From positions 1-64,000 of the forward strand of contig NZ_JAGJCF010000009.1 of NCBI RefSeq assembly GCF_017815135.1: a DNA stretch of 64,000 nucleotides, read 5' to 3'. The position numbers were made by a program, and so were the translations under genes. Each line of letters starts with the position of its first letter. Within the stretch, counting starts at the first letter, position 1. The notes below the pieces were generated by a model. It searched no databases and had not been told where the DNA came from. It saw only the letters and a list, made by a program, of their open reading frames with translations. Positions 45,106 through 55,530 of this stretch are shown here, piece after piece. This DNA comes from Jiella mangrovi. Its GTDB lineage: Bacteria > Pseudomonadota > Alphaproteobacteria > Rhizobiales > Rhizobiaceae.

Positions 45106-46518
45106 TCAGTCCCTCAAAACCCAGGTGTCCTTGGTGCCGCCGCCCTGGCTGGAATTGACCACCAGGGAGCCCTCCTTGAGGGCGACGCGGGTGAGGCCGC
45201 CGGGAATGATGCGGACCTTGTCCGAAACGAGGACGAAGGGGCGCAGGTCGACATGGCGCGGAGCCAGTCCGCCATCGACGAGGATCGGCACGGTGGAGAG
45301 CGCCAGCGTCGGTTGGGCAATGTAGTTCGTTGGTCGCTTTTTCAGCTTTTCGGCAAACATCTCGCGCTCTTCGCGGGTGGATGTCGGGCCGACCAGCATG
45401 CCGTAGCCGCCGGAACCGTGAACTTCCTTGACGACCAGCTCCTCCAGATGTTCAAGCACGTATTTGAGGCTGTCCTCTTCGGCGCAGCGCCAGGTCGGCA
45501 CGTTCTGCAGCTTGGCCTTTTCGCCGGTATAGAACTCGACGATCTCGGGCATGTAGGAATAGATCGCCTTGTCGTCGGCGATGCCCGTGCCCGGGGCATT
45601 GGCGATCGTGATGCCGCCGTTCTTGTAGACCTCCATGATGCCGGGAATGCCGAGCATGGAGGCGGGGTTGAACACCTTGGGATCGAGAAAGTCGTCGTCG
45701 ACGCGCCGGTAGATCACGTCGATCGGCTTGTAGCCCTCGGTGGTGCGCATCTGGATGCGCCCGTCGATCTCGGCGACGTCGGAGCCCTCGATCAGTTCGA
45801 CGCCCATCTGGTCGGCGAGGAAGGCGTGCTCGAAGAAGGCGGAATTGTAGATGCCGGGGGTCAGCACCGCGATGGTCGGCGTGCCCTCGCAGGCGGGCGG
45901 CGCGACGGCGGCAAGCGAGCGACGCAGGTGATGCGGGTAGGTTTCGACCGGCCGCACGCGGTTTTGCGAGAACAGCTCCGGAAACATCTGCATCATCGTT
46001 TCCCGGTTCTCGATCATGTACGAGACGCCGGAGGGGGTGCGGGCGTTGTCCTCGAGCACGTAGAACTCGTTCTCGCCGCAGCGTACGATGTCGGTGCCGA
46101 TGATGTGGGTATAGACGCCGCCGGGCGGTCGGAACCCCCGCATCTGCGGCAGAAAGGCCTCGTTGCCGGAGATCAGCCTCTCGGGCACGATGCCGGCCTT
46201 GATGATCTCCTGGTCGTGGTAGAGGTCGTCGAGGAAGGCGTTGAGCGCGATCACTCGCTGCTCGATGCCCTCGGCCAGACTGTCCCACTCGGCCTTGGCC
46301 ATGATGCGCGGGACGAGATCGAATGGGATCAGCCGCTCGGCTGCTTCCTCCTGCCCATAGACGTTGAAGGTAATGCCGGTCCGCCGGAAGAAGGCTTCCG
46401 CCTCTCCGGCCTTTTCGCCCAGCGCTTCGCCGTCCTGCTCGCGAAACCATTCGTTGAAGCGGGCATAGGGATCGCGGACTTCCTTGTCAGATATCAGCAT
46501 CTCGTCGAATGGTTTCAC
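45106..46518 (-). CDS. Circularly permuted ATP-grasp type 2 protein (Anbu locus)
   Basis: A 470-residue protein of the circularly permuted ATP-grasp family. It has FNVYGQEEAAERLIPFDLVPR near residue 50, VYTHIIGTDIVRCGENEFYV, the metal/nucleotide region RRVDDDFLDP, KEVHGSGGYGMLVGP and a C-terminal LVVNSSQGGGTKDTWVL. Such enzymes are predicted amide or peptide ligases that use ATP. The GTG at 46518 is the likely start, an in-frame ATG follows six codons later. It is first gene of the three-gene locus; its promoter should lie in the 255 bp shared with the divergent SorC-type gene. Confidence 0.92.
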   Translation of the reverse strand: MKPFDEMLISDKEVRDPYARFNEWFREQDGEALGEKAGEAEAFFRRTGITFNVYGQEEAAERLIPFDLVPRIMAKAEWDSLAEGIEQRVIALNAFLDDLYHDQEIIKAGIVPERLISGNEAFLPQMRGFRPPGGVYTHIIGTDIVRCGENEFYVLEDNARTPSGVSYMIENRETMMQMFPELFSQNRVRPVETYPHHLRRSLAAVAPPACEGTPTIAVLTPGIYNSAFFEHAFLADQMGVELIEGSDVAEIDGRIQMRTTEGYKPIDVIYRRVDDDFLDPKVFNPASMLGIPGIMEVYKNGGITIANAPGTGIADDKAIYSYMPEIVEFYTGEKAKLQNVPTWRCAEEDSLKYVLEHLEELVVKEVHGSGGYGMLVGPTSTREEREMFAEKLKKRPTNYIAQPTLALSTVPILVDGGLAPRHVDLRPFVLVSDKVRIIPGGLTRVALKEGSLVVNSSQGGGTKDTWVLRD

Positions 46519-46773
46519 TGGCGCCCTCCGTCTCTAAGGCACCTAAAGAGAAAGCCGGCGACGAGAAAATCAAGTCGCGCGGCTGTTTTGAATTCCAATG
46601 CCTAATATTTTATCAGACAGCTTCGTCTTGTCATCGGATCTTGCGCGCAATGGATGCAGCCTGGCCCGCAAATGGGGATGGCCCGCACGGTCAGGACGGC
46701 CTTCAACGAGAGGATGTTTGCAAGCCGGGCGCATCTCCCATTTAACTTGCGCGGCTTGGAGGGATGGCTGGCG

Positions 46774-47727
46774 ATGGCGAAAACGCGCGAGGATGAGGCG
46801 ACACGGCTGGACGAGGCGGCGCGGGCCGGCTGGCTCTACTACGTCGCCGGCAACACCCAGGACCAGATCGCCTCGAAGCTCGGCATCTCCCGTCAGGCAG
46901 CCCAGCGCCTCGTTTCCCACTCGGTCGCGGCGGGCCTCGTGCGCGTGCGCATCGATCATCCGATCGCCGCTTGCCTGGAGCGCGCGGAAAGCCTCAAGGC
47001 GCGCTACGGCCTCAAATATTGCGAAGTCGTGCCGTCCGATCCCGCTTCCGCCTCGACGATCCTCGGCGTCGCCGAGGCCTGCGCCGTGGAGATGGAGCGC
47101 CGGCTGCGCCGCGACGAGCCGACGATCCTCGCCGTCGGCACCGGCCGGACCCTTCGTGCGGCGGTCGAGCATCTGCCGCCGATGGCCTGCACCCAGCATC
47201 GCATCGTCTCGCTCACCGGCAATATCGCGCCGGACGGCTCGGCCTCGGTCTATAACGTCATCTATTCGATGGCCGATCAGGTGAAGGCCCCGCATTATCC
47301 CATGCCGTTGCCGGTCGTCGTCTCGACGCCGCGCGAGCGCGAGCTCCTGCATCGCCAGAAGGTGGTGGAGCTGACGCTGCAACTGGCGGCGAAAGCCGAG
47401 GTGACCTTCGTCGGCGTCGGCGAGGTCTCGGCCAGGGCGCCCCTCGTCGTCGACGGCTTCATCACCGCCGACGAGCGCGAGGATCTCGATCGCCAAGGCG
47501 CCGTCGGGGAGATCGTCGGCTGGGTCTATGACAGCGCGGGCCGGCTGATCGACTGCCGCTTCAACGAACGCGTGGCGAGTGCTCCGATTCCTCCGACCAG
47601 CCGCGGCGATGTCATCGCCGCCGCCATGGGCCCGGCCAAGACCCCGGCCATCCGCGCAGCCGCTACGGGCGGGTTGATCAACGGGCTGATCACCGACGAG
47701 GCGACGGCGCACCGGCTGCTGGACTGA
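46774..47727 (+). CDS. smoR: SorC/DeoR-type sugar-binding transcriptional regulator
   Basis: A 317-residue regulator. The N-terminal HTH is ARAGWLYYVAGNTQDQIASK then LGISRQAAQRLVSHSVAAG (about residues 14-52). The SorC sugar-binding domain follows with ILAVGTGRTLRAAVEHL and FVGVGEV. It probably senses a polyol or its phosphate and controls the adjacent smoE-F-G-K-mtlK genes. The ATG at 46774 follows GGAGGGA; the frame extends 120 bp upstream without similarity. The symbol is by context. Confidence 0.87.
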   Translation: MAKTREDEATRLDEAARAGWLYYVAGNTQDQIASKLGISRQAAQRLVSHSVAAGLVRVRIDHPIAACLERAESLKARYGLKYCEVVPSDPASASTILGVAEACAVEMERRLRRDEPTILAVGTGRTLRAAVEHLPPMACTQHRIVSLTGNIAPDGSASVYNVIYSMADQVKAPHYPMPLPVVVSTPRERELLHRQKVVELTLQLAAKAEVTFVGVGEVSARAPLVVDGFITADEREDLDRQGAVGEIVGWVYDSAGRLIDCRFNERVASAPIPPTSRGDVIAAAMGPAKTPAIRAAATGGLINGLITDEATAHRLLD

Positions 47728-47918
47728 CGCGACGGGGGGCGATCCGGTGACCCGGCCCGATACGGCGGCGCTCATTCCCGTCCCGTTGCGCGGAAGGATT
47801 GCAAATCACGGTCGTGTCTGTTTCCTTTTCAATGAGCGAGGCCAGGGCTTTGACTGTTGCAGTGCGGAATGGAATTCGGTTGACAATGCCCCTGTAACAG
47901 TGAAGTTTTGCTCCGCCA

Positions 47919-47934
47919 TTGAATAATTGCTCAA
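47919..47934. promoter_or_regulatory. Palindrome upstream of smoE, possible SorC operator
   Basis: TTGAATAATTGCTCAA is a palindrome in twelve of sixteen positions (TTGA-N2-AATT-N2-TCAA), 20 bp before the smoE ATG. A TTGACA hexamer lies at 47880-47885. The location suits control by the regulator just upstream, but binding is inferred. Confidence 0.45.
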
Positions 47935-47954
47935 ACGAGAGCTGGGAGGCCTTC

Positions 47955-49277
47955 ATGAGATTTTCCGTGCTGACGGCGGGCGCAGCCGCGCTCCTCGCCG
48001 TCGCGACGACGGCCGCGTCCGCGCAGACGACGCTGACGATCGGTACCGTCAACAATTCCGACATGATCCGCATGCAGGGCCTGACGCCCGAATTCGAAAA
48101 GCAGCATCCGGACATCAAGGTGAACTGGGTGACGCTGGAGGAGAACATCCTGCGCCAGCGCGTCACCACCGACATCGCCACCGGCGGCGGCCAGTTCGAC
48201 ATCATGACCATCGGCACCTACGAGGTTCCGATCTGGGCCAAACAGGGCTGGCTGAAGCCGCTCGACGGGCTCGGTGACAATTACGACATGGACGACCTGA
48301 TCCCGGCGATCCGCTCGGCGCTGTCCTCCGACGGCAAGCTCTATGCGGCGCCGTTCTATGCCGAGAGCGTGCTGACGCTTTACCGGAAGGACCTCTTCGA
48401 GAAGGCCGGGCTGACCATGCCCGACAAGCCGACCTGGGACTTCATCGCGGAAGCCGCCGAGAAGGTGACCGACAAGGACGCCGGCGTCTACGGCATCTGC
48501 CTGCGCGGCAAGCCGGGCTGGGGCGAGAACATGGCCTTCCTCGGCAACATGGCCCGCGAGTTCGGTGCCAACTACTTCGACGCGGATTGGAAGCCGCAGT
48601 TCGAGTCGGAAGGCTGGAAGAAGGCCGTCAGCCTTTATGTCGACCTGATGACCAAATACGGTCCTCCGGGTGCCGCGTCCAACGGCTTCAACGAGAACCT
48701 TCAGCTCTTTGGTCAGGGCAAGTGCGGCATGTGGATGGACGCCTCCGTCGCGGCATCCTTCGTGACCGATCCCAAGCAGAGCCAGGTGCCGGACAAGGTC
48801 GGCTTCGCTGCTGCACCCTGCGGTACGGAGAACTGCCCGAACGACGGCTTCAACTGGCTGTGGGCCTGGTCGCTGGCGATCCCCGATTCCTCGAAGAAGG
48901 CGGACGCTGCGCAGACCTTCATCTCCTGGGCGACCTCGAAGGAATATCTCGATCTCGTCGCTTCGAAGGAGGGCTGGGCCAACGTGCCTCCCGGCACCCG
49001 CACCTCGCTGTACAAGAATTCGAAATACACCGAGGCCGCGCCCTTCGCCGACGCGACGCTGAACGCCATTCAGCATGCCAACCCCGAGCCGACGGCCGAC
49101 AAGCCCTATTACGGACTGCAGTTCGCCGCGATCCCCGAATTCCAGGGTCTCGGCACGGCGGTCGGCCAGCAGATGGCTGCGGCGCTCTCCGGCTCGACCT
49201 CGGTCGACCAGGCGCTGAAGCAAAGCCAGGCGATCGCCACCCGCGAGATGACGCGCGGCGGCTACATCAAGAACTAA
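47955..49277 (+). CDS. smoE: Polyol ABC transporter, periplasmic substrate-binding protein
   Basis: A 440-residue extracellular solute-binding protein family 1 member. Signal peptide MRFSVLTAGAAALLAVATTA with cleavage after ASA; mature TTLTIGTVNNSDMIRMQGLT. It resembles SmoE/MtlE receptors for sorbitol and mannitol: GGGQFDIMTIGTYEVPIWAK, PFYAESVLTLYRKDLFEKAG and NGFNENLQLFGQGKCGMWMD. The ATG at 47955 follows GGGAGG. A stem-loop after the stop probably favours this gene's part of the mRNA. Confidence 0.92.
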   Translation: MRFSVLTAGAAALLAVATTAASAQTTLTIGTVNNSDMIRMQGLTPEFEKQHPDIKVNWVTLEENILRQRVTTDIATGGGQFDIMTIGTYEVPIWAKQGWLKPLDGLGDNYDMDDLIPAIRSALSSDGKLYAAPFYAESVLTLYRKDLFEKAGLTMPDKPTWDFIAEAAEKVTDKDAGVYGICLRGKPGWGENMAFLGNMAREFGANYFDADWKPQFESEGWKKAVSLYVDLMTKYGPPGAASNGFNENLQLFGQGKCGMWMDASVAASFVTDPKQSQVPDKVGFAAAPCGTENCPNDGFNWLWAWSLAIPDSSKKADAAQTFISWATSKEYLDLVASKEGWANVPPGTRTSLYKNSKYTEAAPFADATLNAIQHANPEPTADKPYYGLQFAAIPEFQGLGTAVGQQMAAALSGSTSVDQALKQSQAIATREMTRGGYIKN

Positions 49278-49307
49278 GTCCCTTCAACGGGACGACGAAC
49301 CGGGTAC

Positions 49308-49331
49308 GGGCGGCCGATCAACGAGCCGCCC
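49308..49331 (+). promoter_or_regulatory. Stem-loop between smoE and smoF
   Basis: GGGCGGC (49308-49314) pairs with GCCGCCC (49325-49331), loop of ten. A smaller hairpin GTCCC/GGGAC lies at 49278-49293 right at the smoE stop. Hairpins at this place in sugar ABC operons commonly protect the binding-protein mRNA. The 291-bp gap to smoF holds no gene. Confidence 0.5.
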
Positions 49332-49568
49332 GGCCCACAGGCCGAGGGAGGAAGACCCGAGTTCCGCACAGACCGCCAGATTTTGGCGGCCCCCGAATTC
49401 GTTTCTGACGCGATTTTCTCCCGACGCTTCCGGCCCCGTCCGATCCGGCGATCCGCCCGCGACGGGCGGTGACGACGACGGCAGGAGAGCGGTCCTCTCG
49501 CCGATGGCGGGCCGCTTCCATTTTTCAGCGCATCATGCCGATGCGACGCGGCAGAACGGGCAGACGCC

Positions 49569-50441
49569 ATGGCCACCTTGCACACGAAGAATGCGGCACG
49601 CGCCATGATGGCGCCGGCGGTGATCGTCCTGTTGATCTGGATGATCGTCCCACTCGCGATGACGCTGTATTTCTCGACGCTGAACTACACGCTCTACAAT
49701 CCGTTCTCGACCCCCTTCGTCGGCTTTGAGAACTACAGCTACTTCCTCACCGATCCGACTTTTCTCGCCGCCCTTGCCAACACGCTGATCCTCGTCATCG
49801 GCGTCCTGGCCATCACGGTGATCGGCGGTGTCCTGATCGCGCTTTTGCTCGATCAGGAGTTCTACGGCGTCAATATCGTCCGGCTCATGGTCATCGCGCC
49901 GTTCTTCGTCATGCCGACGGTGGCCGCGCTGGTGTGGAAGAACATGATGATGAACCCGGTCTACGGGGTGATCGGCCAGATGCTGTCGGCCATCGGCCTG
50001 ACGCCGATCGACTGGATGACCGAAGTGCCGCTGCTGTCGATCGTCATCATCGTTGCCTGGCAGTGGCTGCCCTTCGCGACGCTCATTCTCCTCACCGCGC
50101 TGCAGTCGCTGTCGAGCGATCAGAAGGAGGCCGCCGAGATGGACGGGGCGGGGGCTCTGTCGATCTTCTGGTACATCACCCTGCCGCATATGAGCCGGGC
50201 GATCACCGTCGTCATCCTCATCCAGACGATCTTCCTTCTGTCGATCTATGCGGAAATCCTGGTGACGACGCAGGGCGGGCCGGGGGCACAGTCCACCAAC
50301 ATCACCTATCTCGTCGCCCAGCAGGCGACCTCCTACGGCGATATCGGCGCGGCGTCTGCCGGCGGCATCGTCGCGGTCATTCTGGCCAATATCGTCGCGA
50401 TCTTCCTCGTCCGCCTGATCGGCAAGAACCTCGACGCCTGA
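49569..50441 (+). CDS. smoF: Polyol ABC transporter permease
   Basis: A 290-residue permease of the MalF type with six predicted helices. The EAA loop is EAAEMDGAGALSIFWYITLP (about residues 190-210), preceded by a SSDQK turn. It forms the channel with SmoG. The start MATLHTKNAARAMMAPAVIV is usual for SmoF/MtlF. It lies 291 bp after smoE and 69 bp before smoG. Confidence 0.92.
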   Translation: MATLHTKNAARAMMAPAVIVLLIWMIVPLAMTLYFSTLNYTLYNPFSTPFVGFENYSYFLTDPTFLAALANTLILVIGVLAITVIGGVLIALLLDQEFYGVNIVRLMVIAPFFVMPTVAALVWKNMMMNPVYGVIGQMLSAIGLTPIDWMTEVPLLSIVIIVAWQWLPFATLILLTALQSLSSDQKEAAEMDGAGALSIFWYITLPHMSRAITVVILIQTIFLLSIYAEILVTTQGGPGAQSTNITYLVAQQATSYGDIGAASAGGIVAVILANIVAIFLVRLIGKNLDA

Positions 50442-50510
50442 TGATGAAAGCCAGGAACAACGAATACCGGTTTTCCGTCCGGATCTGCGGAACGTAAAGG
50501 AGGGCAGACC

Positions 50511-51341
50511 ATGGCACGCAAAGTCACGACCGGCCGGAAAATCGGAACGACGATCTTCGCCTGGTTCGTCGGGCTGGTGATCTTCTTCCCGATCCTGTGG
50601 ACCTTCCTGACCTCGTTCAAGACCGAGCTGCAGGCGATCTCGATCCCGCCGGTCTTCGTCGGTTTCGACTGGACGCTGGAAAACTACCGGACCATCCAGA
50701 CCCAGTCGAACTACTTCCACTTCATGGCGAACTCGATCTACCTGTCGCTCGGCTCGACGGCGCTCGGCCTGATCTTCGCCATTCCCGCCGCCTGGGCGAT
50801 GGCGTTTTCGCCGACCAGACGGACGAAGGACGTCCTTCTGTGGATGCTGTCGACCAAGATGCTGCCGGCCGTCGGCGTGCTGATCCCGATCTACCTTCTC
50901 TTCGTGCGCTTCGGCCTGCTCGATTCAAGGCTCGGGCTGATCGTCGTCCTGTTCCTGATCAACCTGCCGATCCTCGTCTGGATGCTCTACACCTATTTCA
51001 AGGAGATCCCCGGCGAGATCCTCGAGGCCGCGCGGATGGACGGGGCGAGCCTTTCCAAGGAGATCACCCAGGTGCTGGCGCCGATGGCCGTGCCGGGCAT
51101 CGCCTCGACGGTGCTCCTCAACGTCATCCTGTCGTGGAACGAGGCGTTCTGGACGCTGAACCTCACGACGTCGAACGCCGCGCCGCTCACCGCCTTCATC
51201 GCGTCGTTCTCCAGCCCGCAGGGCAATTTCTACGCCAAGCTCTCGGCCGCCTCGATGCTGGCCATCGCGCCGATCCTGATCGTCGGCTGGTTTTCGCAGA
51301 AGCAGCTCGTGCGCGGCCTCACTTTCGGCGCCGTCAAGTAA
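50511..51341 (+). CDS. smoG: Polyol ABC transporter permease
   Basis: A 276-residue MalG-type permease with six helices. The EAA motif is EAARMDGASLSKEITQVLAP (about residues 175-195). A strong AGGAGG precedes the ATG by nine bases. It is the SmoF partner in the inner membrane, followed 12 bp later by the ATPase gene. Confidence 0.93.
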   Translation: MARKVTTGRKIGTTIFAWFVGLVIFFPILWTFLTSFKTELQAISIPPVFVGFDWTLENYRTIQTQSNYFHFMANSIYLSLGSTALGLIFAIPAAWAMAFSPTRRTKDVLLWMLSTKMLPAVGVLIPIYLLFVRFGLLDSRLGLIVVLFLINLPILVWMLYTYFKEIPGEILEAARMDGASLSKEITQVLAPMAVPGIASTVLLNVILSWNEAFWTLNLTTSNAAPLTAFIASFSSPQGNFYAKLSAASMLAIAPILIVGWFSQKQLVRGLTFGAVK

Positions 51342-51353
51342 GGAACAACCGCC

Positions 51354-52379
<1,026 letters not shown>

Positions 52380-52530
52380 CATCAGCAAGCGGCAGGGCAA
52401 GCCTGCGCAGCGAGGCGATCGTGCCGGGCGGAGGCGTCAATCCCTCACCGGCCGCATCTGCCGCACGATTTTAATGAATGTCGCTCCGGCCTCGTGCCGG
52501 GCGGCGATCCCGAAATTCTGGAGACCCTTC

Positions 52531-54003
52531 ATGAGCGTGAGGCTTTCCGCTGACACCCTCTCCGACATCGCCGGCAAGGCAGCCGTCCCCGGCTACGACC
52601 GCTCCGGTCTTGCGCCCGGCATCCTGCATTTTGGCGTCGGCAATTTCCACCGCGCCCATCAGGCGGTCTATCTCGACGAGCTGTTCGAGAAAGGCGAGGG
52701 CCACGACTTCGCGATCGTCGGCGCCGGCGTCATGCCCTCCGACGCGGCGATGCGCGACAAGCTCGCCTCGCAGGACTATCTCACCACCGTCGTGGAACAG
52801 GACAATGCCCGCACCAGCGCCCGCGTCACCGGGCCGATGATCGACATGCTGCCGGTCGGCGATACGGCCGCAATCATCGACAAACTGGCCGATCCGGCGA
52901 TCAGGATCGTTTCGCTCACCGTCACCGAGGGCGGTTATTTCATCGATTCCGATGGCGTCTTCGACCCGAGCCATCCGGCGATCGCGGCGGACGGTCAAAA
53001 TCCCGATGCGCCGAAGACGGTCTTCGGCCTCATCGGCGCGGGGCTGAAACTGCGCCGCGAGCGAGGCGTTCAGCCGTTCACGGTCATGTCCTGCGACAAC
53101 ATTCCCCATAACGGCAAGGTCTGCCGGGGCTCCGTCGTCGGCACGGCGAGGCTTTCCGACCCTGATTTCGCCGCGTGGATCGACCAGAACGTCGCCTTTC
53201 CGAACGGCATGGTCGATCGCATCACCCCGGCGACCAGCCAGCGCGAGATCGACCATTGCCGGGAAACCTTCGGCATCGACGATGAGTGGCCGGTCTATTG
53301 CGAGGAATTCAAGCAGTGGGTGCTGGAGGACGACTTTCCCGCCGGGCGCCCGGCGCTGGAAAAGGTCGGCGTCCAGTTCGTGCCGGATGTCGCACCCTAC
53401 GAGGCGATGAAGATCCGCATTCTCAATGGCGGCCATGCGATCATCGCCTATCCGGCCGGGCTGATGGACGTCCATTTCGTCCATGAGGCGATGGAGACCG
53501 ATCTCGTCGCGAAGTTCCTCGACAAGCTGGAAGCCGAGGAAGTGCTGCCGATCGTGCCGCCGGTGCCGGACACCGATCTCTCCGACTATTACGCCCTGAT
53601 CAAGCGCCGCTTCGCCAATCCGAAGATCGGCGACACGGTCCGGCGGCTCTGCCTCGATGGCTCGAACCGACAGCCGAAGTTCATCGTGCCGTCGATCCTC
53701 GACAATCTGAAGGCCGGCAAGAGCCCCGATGGCCTCGCTCTGGAAAGCGCCCTGTGGTGCCGCTATTGCTTGGGCGTGACGGATTCGGGCGCGACGATCG
53801 AGCCGAACGATCCGAACTGGGACAAGCTCACCGAGCGCGCCAGGGCCGCCGAGAGCGATCCGACGGCATGGCTTTCGATGACCGACGTCTACGGCTCGCT
53901 CAAGGACGAGCCCCGCTTCGCCGAGCCTTTCGCGAAATGGCTGAAGATGCTCGCCGAGAAGGGCACCGCCGAGACGCTGAAGGCCTATCTCGGCGAGGGG
54001 TAA
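52531..54003 (+). CDS. mtlK: Mannitol 2-dehydrogenase family (polyol dehydrogenase)
   Basis: A 490-residue long-chain polyol dehydrogenase, NAD(P)-dependent, oxidising D-mannitol to fructose and often D-arabitol or D-sorbitol. The Rossmann N-terminus has ILHFGVGNFHRAHQAVYLDE (about residues 30-49), and VSLTVTEGGYF and MSCDNIPHNG are conserved. The catalytic region is KFIVPSILDNL with the KIRILNGGHAIIAYP block before it. The ATG at 52531 follows GGAGA and matches the family length. Its position directly after smoK is the classical smo/mtl layout. Confidence 0.94.
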   Translation: MSVRLSADTLSDIAGKAAVPGYDRSGLAPGILHFGVGNFHRAHQAVYLDELFEKGEGHDFAIVGAGVMPSDAAMRDKLASQDYLTTVVEQDNARTSARVTGPMIDMLPVGDTAAIIDKLADPAIRIVSLTVTEGGYFIDSDGVFDPSHPAIAADGQNPDAPKTVFGLIGAGLKLRRERGVQPFTVMSCDNIPHNGKVCRGSVVGTARLSDPDFAAWIDQNVAFPNGMVDRITPATSQREIDHCRETFGIDDEWPVYCEEFKQWVLEDDFPAGRPALEKVGVQFVPDVAPYEAMKIRILNGGHAIIAYPAGLMDVHFVHEAMETDLVAKFLDKLEAEEVLPIVPPVPDTDLSDYYALIKRRFANPKIGDTVRRLCLDGSNRQPKFIVPSILDNLKAGKSPDGLALESALWCRYCLGVTDSGATIEPNDPNWDKLTERARAAESDPTAWLSMTDVYGSLKDEPRFAEPFAKWLKMLAEKGTAETLKAYLGEG

Positions 54004-54336
54004 GGCGCGGACGGCCCTCTTCGGTGCCAGCGAGACCGGCGGTGTCGAAAAGGCGATCTGCAAGAATCGTCGCCGACCGGCGATTACGACCCTCGACGCG
54101 GCCCTGCCCGCACAGGAAAACCGGCGCAGTTCTGGCACGGGTTGCCGGGGATCATGTTTCCAGCCGGCTTTTCTTCGAAACATCTTGCGTCGAGGCTCGA
54201 TAATCACCACCTGCGAGCGGACGAGAGAGGATTGGTCTCTGCGTTGGGCTGATCGTCCTTGCACGGGCCGGATTCATCTTCCATCTCTCGCTGGCTACTT
54301 CTGGTCGCCGCCATATCGAGGCCGAATGACCATGAA
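54004..54336. other. 333-bp gap after mtlK
   Basis: No credible gene. An imperfect TGTTTC ... GAAACA inverted repeat occurs near 54155-54183. A separate promoter for the desaturase gene could lie here, but no clear -35/-10 pair is visible. Confidence 0.4.
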
Positions 54337-55416
54337 ATGCGCCGTCTCTCACCTGGAACAGATCTCGTGACCGTCACCGCACCATCCGGGGCCTGCGCAC
54401 CCTCCGACGCGCCGGTCTGGTCTCGGCTTCTCGCCAGATACCGCCAGCCGGATGCCCTGCGGAGCGCGTTCGAGATCGCCATTACGGTCGTTCCGTTCGT
54501 TGCCCTATGGGTTCTGGCGGCGCTCGCCGTTGCGCACGGCCACTATTGGGGCCTCGTCCTGACGATCCCCGCCGCCGGGTTTCTGGTGCGGCTGTTCATG
54601 CTGCAGCACGACTGCGGCCATGGTGCGCTGTTTGCCTCGCGCAGCGTCAATGACTGGACAGGCCGGGTGATCGGCGTCCTGACCTTCACGCCTTACGACT
54701 ACTGGCGGCGTGTCCACGCGGTCCATCACGCGACGACCGGCAATCTCGACAAGCGCGGCATCGGCGATGTCGATACTCTGACGGTCGGCGAATACCGGTC
54801 CCGGTCGAGATGGGGCAGGGCGCGTTACCGGCTCTACCGGCATCCGGCGATCATGTTCGGCTTCGGACCTGCCTGGCTGTTCATCTGCCAGTATCGCCTG
54901 CCGGTGGGGCTCATGCGAGCCGGCGTCGCGCCCTGGACATCGACGCTGGCGACCAACCTTGCCATCGCCGTTCCGGCGGCCGCACTGATCTGGCTGATGG
55001 GCCTGTGGCCGTTCCTCGCCGTGCAGCTGCCGATCACGCTCATGGCGGCGACCATCGGCGTCTGGCTGTTCTATGTTCAGCATCAGTTCGAAGAGACCCA
55101 CTGGTCCGAAGGCAAGGACTGGAAATTCCAGCATGCCGCCCTGCATGGCGCCTCCCATTACGATCTGCCGGCCGTGCTTCGATGGTTCACCGGCAATATC
55201 GGCATCCACCACGTCCACCATCTGTCGAGCACCATCCCGTTCTATCGGCTGCCGAAGGTCCTCGACAACCATCCCGAACTGCGGGCCATGGGCCGCATCA
55301 CGCTCTGGCAGAGCTTGAGCTGCGTCAAGCTGGTCCTATGGGACGAAACGGCCAAGCGGCTGGTTTCCTTCAAGGAAGCCAGGGCGGCCAGGGGCGCGCA
55401 TCTGGCGCCCGCCTGA
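54337..55416 (+). CDS. Membrane fatty acid desaturase (delta-12-like)
   Basis: A 359-residue membrane di-iron desaturase. The three histidine boxes are intact: HDCGH at 91-95, HAVHH at 127-131 and HHVHH at 291-295, with four hydrophobic segments placed as expected. It introduces a double bond into membrane lipid acyl chains. MLQHDCGHGALF resembles delta-12/omega-6 enzymes; regiospecificity is uncertain. The start is ambiguous: ATG 54337 or GTG 54367, and no strong ribosome site helps. It lies between mtlK and the pentulose kinase without an evident metabolic link to either. Confidence 0.88.
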   Translation: MRRLSPGTDLVTVTAPSGACAPSDAPVWSRLLARYRQPDALRSAFEIAITVVPFVALWVLAALAVAHGHYWGLVLTIPAAGFLVRLFMLQHDCGHGALFASRSVNDWTGRVIGVLTFTPYDYWRRVHAVHHATTGNLDKRGIGDVDTLTVGEYRSRSRWGRARYRLYRHPAIMFGFGPAWLFICQYRLPVGLMRAGVAPWTSTLATNLAIAVPAAALIWLMGLWPFLAVQLPITLMAATIGVWLFYVQHQFEETHWSEGKDWKFQHAALHGASHYDLPAVLRWFTGNIGIHHVHHLSSTIPFYRLPKVLDNHPELRAMGRITLWQSLSCVKLVLWDETAKRLVSFKEARAARGAHLAPA

Positions 55417-55530
55417 GCGCTCCCGGATGTAGCCGAATGGCTGCGCCTTCTTTCGGCGAATATGCGCCGCACTTCCCATCCCGCCCAAATTCCGGCTAGG
55501 TCGCTTCCAAGAGGATTTGGGGAGGCGGCA

